NCBI GenBank assembly: GCA_021521415.1 | Contig: JAIQDT010000675.1 | Location: 310,001-374,000, forward strand | Direction: 5' to 3' | Length of the DNA: 64,000 nt | Source of the DNA: Bidens hawaiensis | Taxonomy: Eukaryota > Streptophyta > Magnoliopsida > Asterales > Asteraceae | Part shown: in pieces, positions 1 to 12,305 of the stretch | How positions within the stretch are numbered: the first letter of the stretch is position 1 | Layout of the letters: the number at the start of each line of letters is the position of its first letter | Notes under the pieces: generated by a model | The model's input: only the letters and a program-made list of their open reading frames with translations | What the model was told of the DNA's origin: nothing | Database searches by the model: none | Translations under genes and position numbers: made by a program

Positions 1-1475
1 CGCCAATTGTATGATATCACCAAGTTCACTTTAAAGCTAATCATATTAATATCATTTGAGTTTTATAACTTATGAATCTATATGTATGACTTAATTAGAA
101 TTTAAGTTGGTCCGTTTTTAAATTGATATCAAACCCTTAGACATGTGTGGGATTTTAGACACGTGACACCACGTTATCAGAGAGACGATATTTATTTTAA
201 TGATGTAGCGGTGTTCAAGCCAAAAAATCACCCCCATTGAAAAAAATATTATTATTTCATCACATAAACCGGCGACGAATGTATATCGCTCCCCCCCCCC
301 CCCCCTCAAATTGGCCGAATATCGCCTAGAGGGGCGGTGTTGTCACCATTTGTCACCCACTATGCATACTCTTAGAGTGTACATTATAAATTAAAAAGTT
401 ATTTAGTTAAATTCAAGTTGCGACGCACATATGGCTTGTGACTCCCCAATTGTATGATATCATCAAGTTCATTTTAAAGCCAAATCATATTAATATCATT
501 TGAGTTTTAACTTATGAATCTTGAAATAATATATATATATATAGGGGAGATTTCAAATGAAAACCCCTTTAAGTTTTAAGAACTCGAAAGAACTCAGTGT
601 AACGATTTTTTTTTTTTCGAATTTTTTTTTACACATGCATAATATATGAAGGTTACATACACGTAAAAAAAATACATAATTTTTTACTCACCGAGTCGAC
701 TTTTTACACATATGTAACGGACGTAAAAGTTAGTGTAACAACTTACATCTTTATTCTCTCTCCTACTTTGATTTTTTTCCAATCCATTTAATTAAATGTG
801 TGATTTAGAATGTAGTTCTTAAGTTCTTATAACTTAATATGGTTCTCAAAAAATCTCTCCCCTATATATATATATATATATATAAAACTTAATTAGAATT
901 TAAGTTGGTCTTTTTTTTAATTGATATAGAAGGCAAACCCTTAGACATGTATGGGATTGTAGACACGTAGCGCCATGTTATCAGAGAGACGGCATTTTTA
1001 AGGGTGTAGTGGTGTTCAAGCCAAAAAATCACCCCCATTAAATAAAATATTATTATTTTCATCACATAAACCAACGACGAATCTAGATCGCTCCCCCCCT
1101 CTCAAATCGGCCGAATATCGCCCAAAGGGGCCTTGTTGTCGCCATTTGCCGCCCACTATGCATACTCTTAGAGTGTACATTATAAAATAAAAAGTTATTT
1201 AGTTGAATTCAAGTTGCGACCCACATATGGCTTGCGACTCCCCAATTGTATGATATCATCAAGTTCACTTTAAAGCCTAATCATATTAATATCATTTGAG
1301 TTAACTTATGAATCTTGAAATAATATATACATACATATACATACATAGCGGAGATTTCAAATAGAACCCTTTTGAGTTTTAAGAACTCGAAAGAACATAG
1401 TGTAACAATTTTTTTTTCGAATTTTTTTTACACATACGTAATATATGTAGGTTACATATCGTAAATAAATTACAC
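1..1475. repeat. Segmental duplication, copy A
   Basis: This block is nearly identical to 4229-5724, with small differences and different lengths of the (TA)n and poly-C tracts. It is a mosaic of AT-rich sequence, a C-rich MITE-like family (motifs 'cggccgaatatcgcc' and 'actatgcatactctta') and an inserted 'GGGGAGATTT' MITE. The match breaks at about 1475 inside a second MITE that is complete in the other copy. The block probably starts left of the window. I see no coding sequence in it. Confidence 0.85.
543..863. mobile_element. MITE, 'AGGGGAGA' family, copy 1
   Basis: This element of about 320 bp has imperfect terminal inverted repeats ('aggggagatttc' at the left, 'atctctcccct' at the right) and sits between (TA)n tracts. 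TA-rich flanks suggest insertion into TA microsatellites. Related copies lie at 1346-1475 (truncated), 4789-5110, 5596-5933 and 5950-6290. It has no coding capacity. Confidence 0.7.
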
Positions 1476-1893
1476 CTTAAATGTTAAGTTTGACCAAAAT
1501 GGTATTTAAATAAATAATTTAATTTTGTAATCACGTCTTTATATATTTAGTCAGTAAATCAAATACAATTACCACTTTAGTGGAGTTAGTAAGCACCTTT
1601 GGTTTGAAACCTAAGGTCTTAGCTTCAAAACCCGTATTATACTATTACACAATAATTTATTTTTTAAAATTTTATAAAGCTTTAAGGGTCATAGGTTATA
1701 ATAGGAAAACGGGTCATGGATCATAATATAAACAAGTTAAATGGGTATACATACCCGTAAGAAGCTTAAATGGATAGGTTGGTATTTTAAGCAATAGTCT
1801 ATGTTGGTATTTTAAGCAATAGTCTATGTGGCATCTAGGTGGCATCCTATGTGAATACCTTAGAATGATGGCATGTGGACAAAATGGTTTTAC

Positions 1894-1931
<38 letters not shown>
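1476..1931. other. AT-rich intergenic sequence with a shared repeat fragment
   Basis: No gene is seen. About 1825-1890 ('ggcatctaggtggcatc' and 'ccatgtggacaaaatgg'-like text) recurs in reverse at about 51740-51800, so it belongs to a dispersed repeat. A (TA)n tract closes the stretch at about 1899-1932. Confidence 0.5.
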
Positions 1932-1935
<4 letters not shown>

Positions 1936-2242
1936 GAAGTATATAATGAAAACCCATTTGAGTTGTGAAAACCCTATGTAACATCGTTTTTTTTTCACAC
2001 ATAATATATATTGTAACATTTAATACAAAATATCGAAACATAAAAAAAATTGTTTTGCTATTTTTTAACATTTTTTTACTAATTTTTTTATTTGTTTTCA
2101 GGAAAGAGAAAACGTTATATTTATGTTTACATTTTTTATTAACTTTAATTGTGACCACGTGATTCAAACTTTAATTAAAAACATGTGGTTGAGAATGGGT
2201 TTCGAGAGTTTTCACAACTCAAGTGGGTTTTTATTTTAACCT
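1932..2242. mobile_element. MITE-like element, second family
   Basis: The element begins 'aggggaagt' after a (TA)n tract and ends near 'caagtgggtttttatttt' before (CA)n(TA)n. It is AT-rich and has inverted ends ('aaaacccatttgagttgtgaaaa' type at the left, complementary text at the right). A related copy in opposite orientation lies at about 55130-55410. It is non-coding. Confidence 0.6.
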
Positions 2243-2245
2243 AAC

Positions 2246-2295
<50 letters not shown>

Positions 2296-4228
2296 TCATT
2301 AATATTATACCTTCCAGTTTCTTAAAGTTATTACAATTATTTTTATTTAGGTAAGCTAAGTTATCAAAATCATTTTTCCAGGAGTGAAAATTATAGTTTG
2401 TAATTTGCACTTGAGAATATACCCTAACCCTTAAGTAATTAAACCGATTACCAAAGTTTTCTTTTTTATTATTATTACTATTATTATTATTATTATTATC
2501 CACGCCAAACCAAATAAACTTATTTATATTTGAAGAGTCAATACTTTTGAATTGGCTTAAAAGTTAAATCATCTTAATAGCAAAGCAAAGCGATAAAGCG
2601 TCTTAATTAATCACACCTAAATGTCATGGATTTAAGTCACGAATAATAAAAAATTTTGATGTTAGCAGTGGTGGTGGTGGTGGTGGTAGTGGTAGTGGTA
2701 GGAGTGGTGTGGTGGAGGAGAATGAAATGTGGGAAAACTTGATGAATATTTAGTGGATGTGGATTTGTTGTGAAAAAAGAAAGGATATGTTAGAAGGGGG
2801 TCATTAATATGACTATTGATTTAACATTTTAGCCTTTTGTTTTATTATATAAAATCTTCATCATATTTTGTAGTACATGCTATATCATAGTTTTATCATC
2901 AAAAATAAGCAACCACTTTACCTTGTATGTTTTATGCATAATGTATTTTACACTTTATCTTTAATTAAAACGTTCTATATTTTTAAAACATTATTTGTTC
3001 AACTTTTATATTTCTTTCCTTTTTAATAGAAGTGAATTTTTAAATTCAATTATAAAGAATGGTTCATTTTATAATTCGTGAATAGTCAATCGATGGTGAT
3101 ATATAGGTAAAAGAAAATAAGCGAGTAAGTAAATGTATCTCTAATGGTCATAATTTAACTATTCGAAACTAGAAGAAATTATACCTAAGGGGTAAAGATG
3201 TTTCTCTCTTTTTTTTTTTTTGTTAATTTCAAAGCATCAGTTTAAGAAAAACGAATCAATTGAAGAAACTATACCAAGGGAAAATGATGATGTTTTGCTA
3301 GTTTAACAATAGTTTAAGGAAAGCGAGTTAATTGCGGGTGTGATTGCTGGGACAGCGAATGTTCATCATGTTATATCGCAAATGCTCGTTGCGTTCTATT
3401 ACTCAACAATTATTTGTATTATGATAGCGATTTAAGTAATAGTTGTCGGCATGCACTTTTTGTCCACATACACGCGTGACTCTGTTTCTCCAATGATGCC
3501 ATTCTAATATTTTGATAATATTAATTATTTTTAAAAACTACTTTCATAATATCAAATATGTTATTTAAAACGTGATTATTTCTTGTACATATTTTATAAA
3601 ATATTTTTTTACAAAATCACATCTTATATAAAGAAACTGGCTCCTTTAATCTAATACGTTTTCTATAATAGTGTAAACTTCCACATAAAAAATGCCCCAA
3701 AGCATGTAAAAATGTTTTTTTATGGGGGGTAAATTAGCGTAACAACAGTTTTAAGGAGAAGAAAACAAATTAATACTTATAAAGTTTACATGCATATATA
3801 GTAAAGTTAGGTAATCGCTTAATAACATACAATTGAATTATATATCTTCAAATTTTTTTATTTTATATTTTCTTTGGACTGTGTATCGAACACAGTCATA
3901 TAAAGCATAGTCGTTAACATCTTGTATTATTAAAAAATATAATTTTTGACCAAATCGAAATATTAAAGAAGACTTAAATGTCATAAGTTCTCCAAAGAGT
4001 GCCTTGAGTAGAAGAACTTCATAATGTGGATGATGTAATATTGTAATTATTGTAGCATTTAATTTTTAAAATTGACATTAAAATTTTAGAGGTAGTTTTA
4101 GAAAAAAGAAAATTATTTAATTACAATAACTAGGTTTTGTGGCTCGAAATACTTGCGGGGAACCCAAGTTCAATAGCGTCCAAGGATTTCTTGGTCGTAC
4201 ATATTTGACCCACATATGGCTTGCGACT
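2243..4228. other. AT-rich intergenic sequence, no gene seen
   Basis: It contains a (CA)n(TA)n microsatellite at about 2248-2292, a (GGT)n-like purine-rich run at about 2667-2710 and otherwise unstructured AT-rich DNA. If the R3-MYB exon at 6750 belongs to a live gene, this could be intron, but I found no sequence resembling its upstream exons here. Confidence 0.5.
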
Positions 4229-4748
4229 CGCCAATTGTATGATATCACCAAGTTCACTTTAAAGCTAATCATATTAATATCATTTGAGTTTTATAACTTA
4301 TGAATCTATATGTATGACTTAATTAGAATTTAAGTTGGTCCGTTTTTAAATTGATATCAAACCCTTAGACATGTGTGGGATTTTAGACACGTGACACCAC
4401 GTTATCAGAGAGACGATATTTATTTTAATGATGTAGTGGTGTTCAAGCCAAAAAATCACCCCCATTGAAAAAAATATTATTATTTCATCACATAAACCGG
4501 CGACGAATGTATATCGCTCCCCCCCCCCCTCAAATTGGCCGAATATCGCCTAGAGGGGCGGTGTTGTCACCATTTGTCACCCATTATGCATACTCTTAGA
4601 GTGTACATTATAAATTAAAAAGTTATTTAGTTAAATTCAAGCTGCGACGCACATATGGCTTGTGACTCCCCAATTGTATGATATCATCAAGTTCATTTTA
4701 AAGCCAAATCATATTAATATCATTTGAGTTTTAACTTATGAATCTTGA

Positions 4749-4792
<44 letters not shown>

Positions 4793-5724
4793 GAGATTTC
4801 AAATGAAAACCCCTTTGAGTTTTAAGAACTCGAAAGATATCAGTGTAACGATTTTTTTTTTTTCGAATTTTTTTTTACACATGCATAATATATGAAGGTT
4901 ACATACACGTAAAAAAATTATATAATTTTTTACGCACCGAGTCGACTTTTTACACATATGTAACGGACGTAAAAGTTAGTGTAACAACTTACATCTTTAT
5001 TCTCTCTCCTACTTTGATTTTTTTTCCAATCCATTTAATTAAATGTGTGATTTAGAATGGAGTTCTTAAGTTCTTACAACTCAATATGGTTCTCAAAAAA
5101 TCTCTCCCCTATATATATATATATATATATATATAACTTAATTAGAATTTAAGTTGGTCTTTTTTTTAATTGATATAGAAGGCAAACCCTTAGACATGTG
5201 TGGGATTGTAGACACGTAGCGTCATGTTATCAGAGAGACGGCATTTTTAAGGGTGTGGTGGTGTTCAAGCCAAAATATCACCCCCATTGAATAAAATATT
5301 ATTATTTTCATCACATAAACCAACGACGAATCTAGATCGCTCCCCCCCTCTCAAATCGGCCGAATATCGCCCAAAGGGGCGTTGTTGTCGCCATTTGCCG
5401 CCCACTATGCATACTCTTAGAGTGTACATTATAAAATAAAAAGTTATTTAGTTGAATTCAAGTTGCGACCCACATATGGCTTGCGACTCCCCAATTGTAT
5501 GATATCATCAAGTTCACTTTAAAGCCTAATCATATTAATATCATTTGAGTTAACTTATGAATCTTGAAATTATATATACATACATATACATATATAGCGG
5601 AGATTTCAAATAGAACCCTTTTGAGTTTTAAGAACTCGAAAGAACTTAGTGTAACAATTTTTTTTTCGAATTTTTTTTACACATACGTAATATATGTAGG
5701 TTACATATCGTAAAGAAATTACAG
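4229..5724. repeat. Segmental duplication, copy B
   Basis: Second copy of the block at 1-1475, in the same orientation. The (TA)n tract before its first MITE is much longer here. The match ends inside a MITE at 5596-5933 that is intact in this copy, so copy A appears to have lost or rearranged its right end. Confidence 0.85.
4789..5110. mobile_element. MITE, 'AGGGGAGA' family, duplicate of copy 1
   Basis: Same element as at 543-863, carried along in the segmental duplication. It is flanked by (TA)n on both sides and has no coding potential. Confidence 0.7.
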
Positions 5725-6290
5725 AATTTTTTACGCACCGAGTCGACTTATTACATATGTGTAACGGACGTTTAAAATTGTGTAATCACTGTACATAATT
5801 ATTCTCTCTTCTCTTTGACTTTTTTTGTCAGATTTAATTTCAACCACATATTTCAATCCATTTAAAAAATGTGTGGCATAGAATGGAGTTCTTAAGTTCT
5901 TAAAACTCAACATGGTTCTCAAAATATCCCTCCATATATATATATATATGGAGGGATATTTTGAGAACCATGTTGAGTTTTAAGAACTTAAGAACTCAAT
6001 TCTTAACCACACATTTTATTAAATGGATTGGATTGTGTGGTTGATATTAAATCTGACTAAAAAGTCAAAGTAAGAGAGAGAATAAAATTGTAAGTGATTA
6101 CACTAATTTTAAACGTCCGTTACACATATGTAATAAGTCGACTCGGTGCGTAAAAAATTCTGTAATTTCTTTACGATATGTAACATACATATATTACGTA
6201 TGTGTAAAAAAAATTTCGAAAAAAAAATTGTTACACTGAATTCTTTCGAGTTCTTAAAACTCAAAGGGGTTCTCATTTGAAATCTCCCCT
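5596..6290. repeat. Long inverted repeat made of two head-to-head MITEs
   Basis: Two 'GGGGAGATTT'-family MITEs of about 340 bp (5596-5933 and 5950-6290) lie in opposite orientation around a short (TA)n centre. Around the centre 'ccctccatatata' is followed by 'tatatggaggg', and the complementarity continues outward, very close for the inner 60 bp and with scattered differences farther out. A transcript through it would fold into a hairpin of about 340 bp. Confidence 0.85.
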
Positions 6291-6645
6291 ATATATATAT
6301 ATATAAAACTTAATTAGAATTTAAGTTAGTCTTTTTTTTTAAATTGATATAGAAGGCAAACCCTTAGACCTGTGTGGGATTTTAGGCACGTAGCGCCACG
6401 TTATCAGAGAGGCAATATTTATTTTAAGGGTGTAGTGGTGTTCAAGCCAAAAAATCACCCTCATTGAATAAAACATTATTATTTTCATCACATAGACCGG
6501 CGACGAATCTATATCGCTCCCCCTCCCCCTTCTCAAATCGGCCGAATATCGCCCAGAGGGGCGGTGTTGTCGCCATTTGTCGCCCACTATGCATACTCTT
6601 CGAGTGTAACTTTAAATTAAAAAGTTATTTAGTTGAATTCAAGTT
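6291..6645. repeat. Third dispersed copy of the C-rich repeat block
   Basis: This repeats the 'aacttaattagaatttaag ... actatgcatactctt' block seen at about 885-1190 and 5135-5440. A MITE-like core at about 6428-6600 has ends 'gggtgtagtgg' and 'cccactatgcatactctt'. It ends about 100 bp before the R3-MYB exon. Confidence 0.65.
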
Positions 6646-6749
6646 GCAGAGACTTTCATTGAACCAAAGCCAATATTTAAATTAACGTTGCATGGTTACT
6701 GTTATATTATTTGCTATAAAAACATTTGTTAACCGATGTCATGTTTCAG

Positions 6750-6867
6750 GTGGGATTTGATCGCAGGCAGAATTCCTGGCCGAAAACCTGAAGAAATTGA
6801 GAGGTTTTGGCTGATGAGACATAGCGAAGTCTTCGACGACTTAAGGATTCAAAAAAACAAATCTTAA
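6750..6867 (+). CDS. R3-MYB (CAPRICE/TRIPTYCHON-like), last exon only
   Basis: After a splice acceptor ('tgtttcag', AG at 6748-6749) the frame encodes about 39 residues up to a TAA at 6865-6867. It begins WDLIAGRIPGRKPEEIERFW, the second half of the single MYB repeat in small CPC/TRY/ETC proteins, including the third helix. The tail is short, as is usual for this family. Family members lack an activation domain, compete with R2R3-MYBs for bHLH partners and repress trichome fate or promote root hairs. The exon starts in phase with a preceding R codon ending in AG, the usual intron position. I did not find exons 1 and 2 upstream in the window, so the preceding intron exceeds 6.7 kb and is full of repeats, or this is a detached gene fragment. 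Family identity is confident; function is uncertain. Confidence 0.85.
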
Positions 6868-7098
6868 ATCTTGTATGCTTTTTTGGTACTTGATGCACAA
6901 ACCTTGTGATTCTATGATGTGAAAACACACAATATTCAATTATTCATCTATTATTACGTGAGCTTCCATTCTTATAATGTGAGAGGGTAAAATAGTTTAA
7001 AAAGAAGGATTTATTTTCTTTATTTTCGATATTTTGTAGGTTATAAAGAAAAAAAAGAAGAAGTTTTAAGCGACCAGTCGGGAATACTATTGAGAAGG
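6868..7098. other. Likely 3' UTR and flank of the R3-MYB exon
   Basis: AT-rich sequence after the stop codon. No clear polyadenylation signal can be singled out and no other gene is seen. Confidence 0.4.
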
Positions 7099-7489
7099 TG
7101 TTGGTGCATTTTGGTGTGTCATTAGTCCATAAGTTTTATGTTTGTTTTGTTTGTAATAAACAATGTATTTTGTTTATGTTTTATGTTTTAACGGGTTGGA
7201 TATAGGCGAACTTATGGGTTAACCAAAGTTATGCTAACTTTGCCTATTATGTAACATGCGAAGATATGTGGTATATAAACATATCTTTGGCCTAGGTTTA
7301 AAAGTTGTTCATTCCAGCCGTATTCTTGTGAAGTGGTTTTGTCGTATATTGAAAGATATAGTGTTATTATTCAATACATGCAATCGTTTGATTTAATCGT
7401 TGTTTCTATTGTTCTTGTTTGATTTAATACTCGTAATCAAACACTAAGGGAATTCCACACTCTTAGAGTTTGTTTTATCTCCTGTATCA
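7099..7489 (+). mobile_element. Probable solo LTR (copia-like)
   Basis: The stretch begins 'TGTTGGTGCATTTTGG' and ends '...ctcctgtatca', the TG...CA form of an LTR, about 391 bp. A TATA-like 'gtatataaac' lies inside at about 7271. No tRNA primer-binding site follows and no coding region is attached, so a solo LTR fits best. A matching 5-bp target duplication was not evident, so the exact ends are uncertain. Confidence 0.5.
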
Positions 7490-7843
7490 ATCAATTCCAG
7501 GACCTACAAAAGATGTAAAACTTTTTAAGTAAGGTTAATGGTTTATATGAATGCCAATTGTGAAGAAATAAAGCCAATGCAAGTAAACAAAAATAATGTT
7601 AGGGAATAAATTAATGTTCTTTAAAGACAGATATTCGTTTGGTTCTTTAGTATAATTTCAGGGAATCAAGGCAGAAAAGATCGGTTTTCGGCTGGAGAAT
7701 ATCAGACAAGCAGATCTAGAGAGGCAGTAGGAACACATCAAAGAAGGCCTATTCGGATATTGAGGGTGGTTTCAAATGCTATTAAAAAAAACACATCAAA
7801 GAAACAGAAGTCGTATGTTGGGTTTCTTGGTTGGGCACAAGAA
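7490..7843. other. Intergenic sequence with one open frame after an acceptor-like site
   Basis: At 7661-7906 an open frame of 81 codons follows 'tataatttcag'. It has basic, Ser/Arg-rich text (TSRSREAVGTHQRRPIRI) but no family I recognise, and its end overlaps the tandem array. No start codon or upstream exon was found. It may be chance. Confidence 0.25.
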
Positions 7844-7907
7844 ACGAGACTTGATAATATTTATTTGCAATGTTTATGGATCAAGTGTTTATCTCAATCG
7901 GATTGAT

Positions 7908-8291
7908 ATCCCCCACTTGTAGTTTAGTGGTAGAAGGCGTGGGCTCTCTAGTGGAGACTAAAGTTTGAATCCCACTTGTGTTACTTTTGGTTGGATATTG
8001 ACAATGAAGGATTTGAGTTTTGCATTGTTCAAAGGTTGTCAGTTCGAACTCTGAGCCCACCCGGGTTTTCGTCCCACATGTGTTACGCCAGAGATTTTGC
8101 TCTTGTGATGACACAACAACTGTTAAGTGGCAGTTGGCGATATGGTTTTCTGGGGGAATTGCCAAGCCAAACTCTGAAGCCAGCATTGGCTCAGTTAAGA
8201 CAACATAGTATACCCAGAGTAGGGCATCGGGACTCTCCAAATTTGGAGAGTGCGATAGCCTAAATACAAAAAAGTCATTGTTCTAAAAAAA
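7908..8291 (+). mobile_element. SINE-like element with tRNA-type promoter boxes
   Basis: A 384-bp insertion in tandem unit 1, absent from the other units. It is flanked by a 17-bp duplication, 'atctcaatcggattgat' (7891-7907) and 'atctaaaacggattgat' (8292-8308). The head has an A-box-like 'tagtttagtggta' (7920-7932) and a B-box-like 'agtttgaatcc' (7962-7972), spaced as in tRNA genes. A second B-box-like 'agttcgaactc' lies at 8041-8051. The element ends in an A-run after 'ttgttct'. RNA polymerase III would make the transcript and a LINE would supply reverse transcriptase. The second B box suggests a composite structure. Confidence 0.75.
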
Positions 8292-11200
8292 ATCTAAAAC
8301 GGATTGATGATCTATCAAGAAGACATAAGCAAGAAAGCTAAAGATAGCAGAGATGAGAAAGCTAAGGTGGAAAACTGGAGGTGAAATGTATCATATTCAA
8401 ATTCTGAAGCCATCGTGGGCCCGGTTGAGATGGTTTTAAAAGCAAACACATGACGGTATCTATACGAACCGTGGAAACCCTCACAATGGAGGGAAGCATG
8501 CATGGACAGCTTGGATAGGAGGGTAGGGTGGTTGACGGATGCCAGCCCGATCACACCACTAGGCCCAATTTTTTTTTTAAAATTATAATGTATTTTATGA
8601 AAAAATTATTTGCTATTAATATTTAAATCTAATTACTCAACTCATTTTAACATATTCTTATAAACAAAAATTTTTTGCACAACTCAAATCATAAACAAGT
8701 AATCTTATTTAAAAATTTAATTGTTTAAGCCCAACAAAAAATCTATTTATTTAAGGTCCAAAAATTTTTCGCCCTTAGCCAAAATATTTTAGCGATTCTC
8801 GTAAAAGGTCTTAGAAGCATGAGTAGAATCAAACCCAAGCTAACATGCAATAAACGAATTAGGCTGGATTTGCTAGGCTTACACCCCTTTGAGAACAAAA
8901 TCGAGTATATGATTTCTTGAAAACGTCAAGTAAAGGCTATGGACTTCTAAGCAAGTATATATAGAGAGATTGTCCTAGCCTTTTCTTGGGACTTTAGGTT
9001 TTCCCATATTTTTTTTTGCCAGCGCTTTTGTTTTCCCTTAACGTGTAGACTCTTTTAGAAGGGAGCCTATAGACACTTTTGCGTGGGTTTGTGATGCCTT
9101 CTTTCTTTCTATATGTCTAACATTTGTCTATCACTATTATAGTTTTTTTTCTCACCGCTACCTGTCATAGGTGATTTACTACTAGTAATTTTAGGATCCT
9201 TTGTTTTGTTGTTTGGTTCTAGATGCACATTTGAGTCTGGTCCTTTTAACTTCTTGTGAAAAAGCAAAATGCAACTTTTTGAGCAATTCTATGAAGAGAA
9301 TAATAATATCTCACTGTTAAATAAAAGTATAATGTGATTAAAAGATATAATGTTATTTTAAAAGACAAAGTGATGTCGGTTTACTTCTTCTAAGGTCATC
9401 ATGTAACCCGAGATCTGTAGCTCTGAGGATACTCTTAACACTCTAAGTCAAAGTAACATATTAGATCTTGAATCACAAATCATGTGTGTGCGCGCGCGCG
9501 TGTGTGGTGGGGGGGGGGGGGGTCTTCTAATAATGTGGATACATCATCTGTTAATAAATGTTTGTTATTAGGCTTAATGAAGTTGGGTATGCCCAAAATG
9601 AGGTTACCAATTCTTAAGAACTAGTTAAGAACACAATTACGAGACTTGATAATATTTATTTTCAATGTTTACGAATCAAGTGTTTTTCTAAAAACAGATC
9701 GATGGGCTATCAAGAAGACATAAACGCGAAAGTTGAAGATAGTAGGGATGGGAAAGCTAAGGTGGGAAAAGTGGAGGTGACATGTATCTCATACAAAATA
9801 ACTAAAATGAGGGTGATGAGATTAAGATGCTTTTTAGAGCAGAAACATTACGTGTCTGTAAGAACCGTGGTGACCCTCACAATCGAGGAAGAATGTATGG
9901 CCAGCTTAGATAGAGGGTAAGGTGGTCGACGACCATAGGCCTAATCACACCGCTATGCTCGAAAAAAAATAATTTTAAACTTGTTTATATGTTTTATGAA
10001 AAAATATTTAATTTTAATGTTTAAATCCAATTACTTCAACTCATTTAAGCCTATTTTTATAAACAAAATTTTTTAAACAACCCAGATTATAACCAAGCAA
10101 GCCCTTTTAAAAATATAATTGTATAAACACAACAAAAACCTGTTACCTGAGGCCCAAAAGTTTTTTCACCTTCGGCCCAAAAAAAGTTGGCCTTAGAAGC
10201 ACAAGTAGAAACAAACCCAAGCTGACATTTGATTAACGAATTAGGAAGGATTTGCTAGACTTGCGCCCCTTTGAGAACAAAATCGGGTATATGATCTCTT
10301 GAAAACATCAAGTAAAGGTTATGGACTTCTAAGGGAGTATATAGAGAGAGATTGTCCTAGCCTTTTCTTGGGACTTTAGCTTTTCCTATATTTTTTATTG
10401 CCGGTGAGCTTTTGTTTTCGCTTAACGTGTAGACCCTTTTAGGAGGGAGCCTATAGGCACTTTCGCGTGGGTTTGTGGTGCCTTCTTTCTTTTTGTATGT
10501 CTAACATTTGTCTCTCACTATTATAGTTTTTTTCTCAACACTATCTGTCATAGGTAGTTTGCTACTGGTATTTTTAGTATGCTTTGTTTTGTAGTTTTAT
10601 CTATATGCACATTTGAGTCCGATCCTCTTAACTTCTTGTGAAAAAACAAAATGCAACTTCTAGAGTAATTCTATGAAAGGAATAATAATATCTCATTGTT
10701 AAATAAAAGTATCATGTAATTAAAAGATATAATGAGATTTTAAAAGAAAATGTGATGTCGATTTACTTCTTCTTTGGTCATCATGCATCCCGGTATCCGT
10801 AGCTCCAAGGGTACTCTAACACTCAGTCAGAGTAACATTTCAGATCATGAATTACAAATCCTGTGTGTGCGCGTGTGTGAAGGGGGGGGGGGGGGGTTCT
10901 TCTAATAATGTGGATACATCATCTATTAATAAATGCTTGTTATTAGGCTTGATGAAGTTGGGTATGCCCAAAATGAGGTTACCTTACAACATAAATCCCT
11001 AAGAACTAGTTAATAACACAATAAACGAGACTTGATAGTATTTATTTGCGATGTTTATGAATCAAGTTTTTACTTAAAACGGATTGATGGGCTATCCAGA
11101 AGACATAAGCGCGAAGGCTGAAGATACTAGAGATGAGAAAGCTAGTGTGGGAAACCGGAGGTGACATGTATCTCATATAAAATAATTGAAATAAGGGTGA

Positions 11201-12305
11201 TGAGATTGAGTTGGTTTTTAGAGAAGTCACATGACGGTGTCTGTAAGAACCGTGGAAACCCTCACAATCGAGGAAGAATGTATGGCCGGCTTGGATAGAA
11301 GGTAGGGTGGTCGACAGCCATCGGCCCAATCACACCGCTACGCTCGAAAAATTTTTTTTAACTTTTTTATATGTTTTATGAAAATATATTTACTTTTAAT
11401 GTTTAAATCCAATTACTTCAACTCATTTAAGCCTATTTTTTTAAACAAAAAATTTTTGAGCAACCCAAATTATAACCAAGCAAGCCCTTTCAAAAAGTTA
11501 ATTGTATAAACCCAACATAAAACCTGTTACTTAAGGCTCAAAAATTTTTTCACCTTCGGCCCAAAACAATTTAAGGATTCTCGGAGACGGCCTTAGAAGC
11601 ATGAGTAGATAGAAACCCAAGCTGACATGTGATGAACGAATTAAGCTGGATTTACTAGACTTACACCCCTTTGAGAACAAAATCGGGTATGTGTCTCTTG
11701 AAAACGTCAAGTAAATGTTATGAACTTCTAAGGGAGCATATAGAGAGAGATTATCCTAGCTTTTTCTTGGGACTTTAGCTTTTCATATATTTTTGTTGCC
11801 AACGCTTTTGTTTTCCCTTAATGTGTAGACTCTTTTAGGAGGGTGCCTATAGGCACTTTCGCGTGGGCTTGTGGTGCCTTCTTTCTTTTTGTATGTCTAG
11901 CATTTGTCTATCACTATTATAGTTTTTTTCTCACCGATATCTGTCATAGGTAGTTTACTACTAGTATTTTTTTAGTATCCTTATTTTGTTGTTTGGTTCT
12001 ATATGCATATTTGAGCCCGGTCCTTTTAACTTCGTGCGAAAAAACAAAATGCAGCGTCTTGAGCAATTCTATGAAGGGAAGAATAATCTCACTGTTAAAT
12101 AAAAGCATAATGTGATTAAAAGATATAATGTGGTTTTAAAGGACGAAGTGATGTCGGTTTACTTCTTCTTAGGTCATTATGTAACCCAAGATTCATAGCT
12201 CTGAGGGTGCTTTAACACTCGAGTCAGAGTAACATTTCAGATCATGAATCACAAATCATGTGTGTGTGTGTGAAAGGGGGGGGGGGGGGGGGGAGGGGTT
12301 ATGCC

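Noticed and set aside
7908..7985. A possible tRNA gene
   Set aside because: A and B boxes are present but no proper acceptor stem or anticodon arm can be formed, and the flanking duplication shows a SINE.
8020..8263. Open frames of 60-95 codons in several frames
   Set aside because: They lie inside the SINE-like insertion and are not conserved in any family.
9702..9920. 72-codon frame in tandem unit 2
   Set aside because: The same region in units 1, 3 and 4 has stops and frame changes, so it is not under coding constraint.
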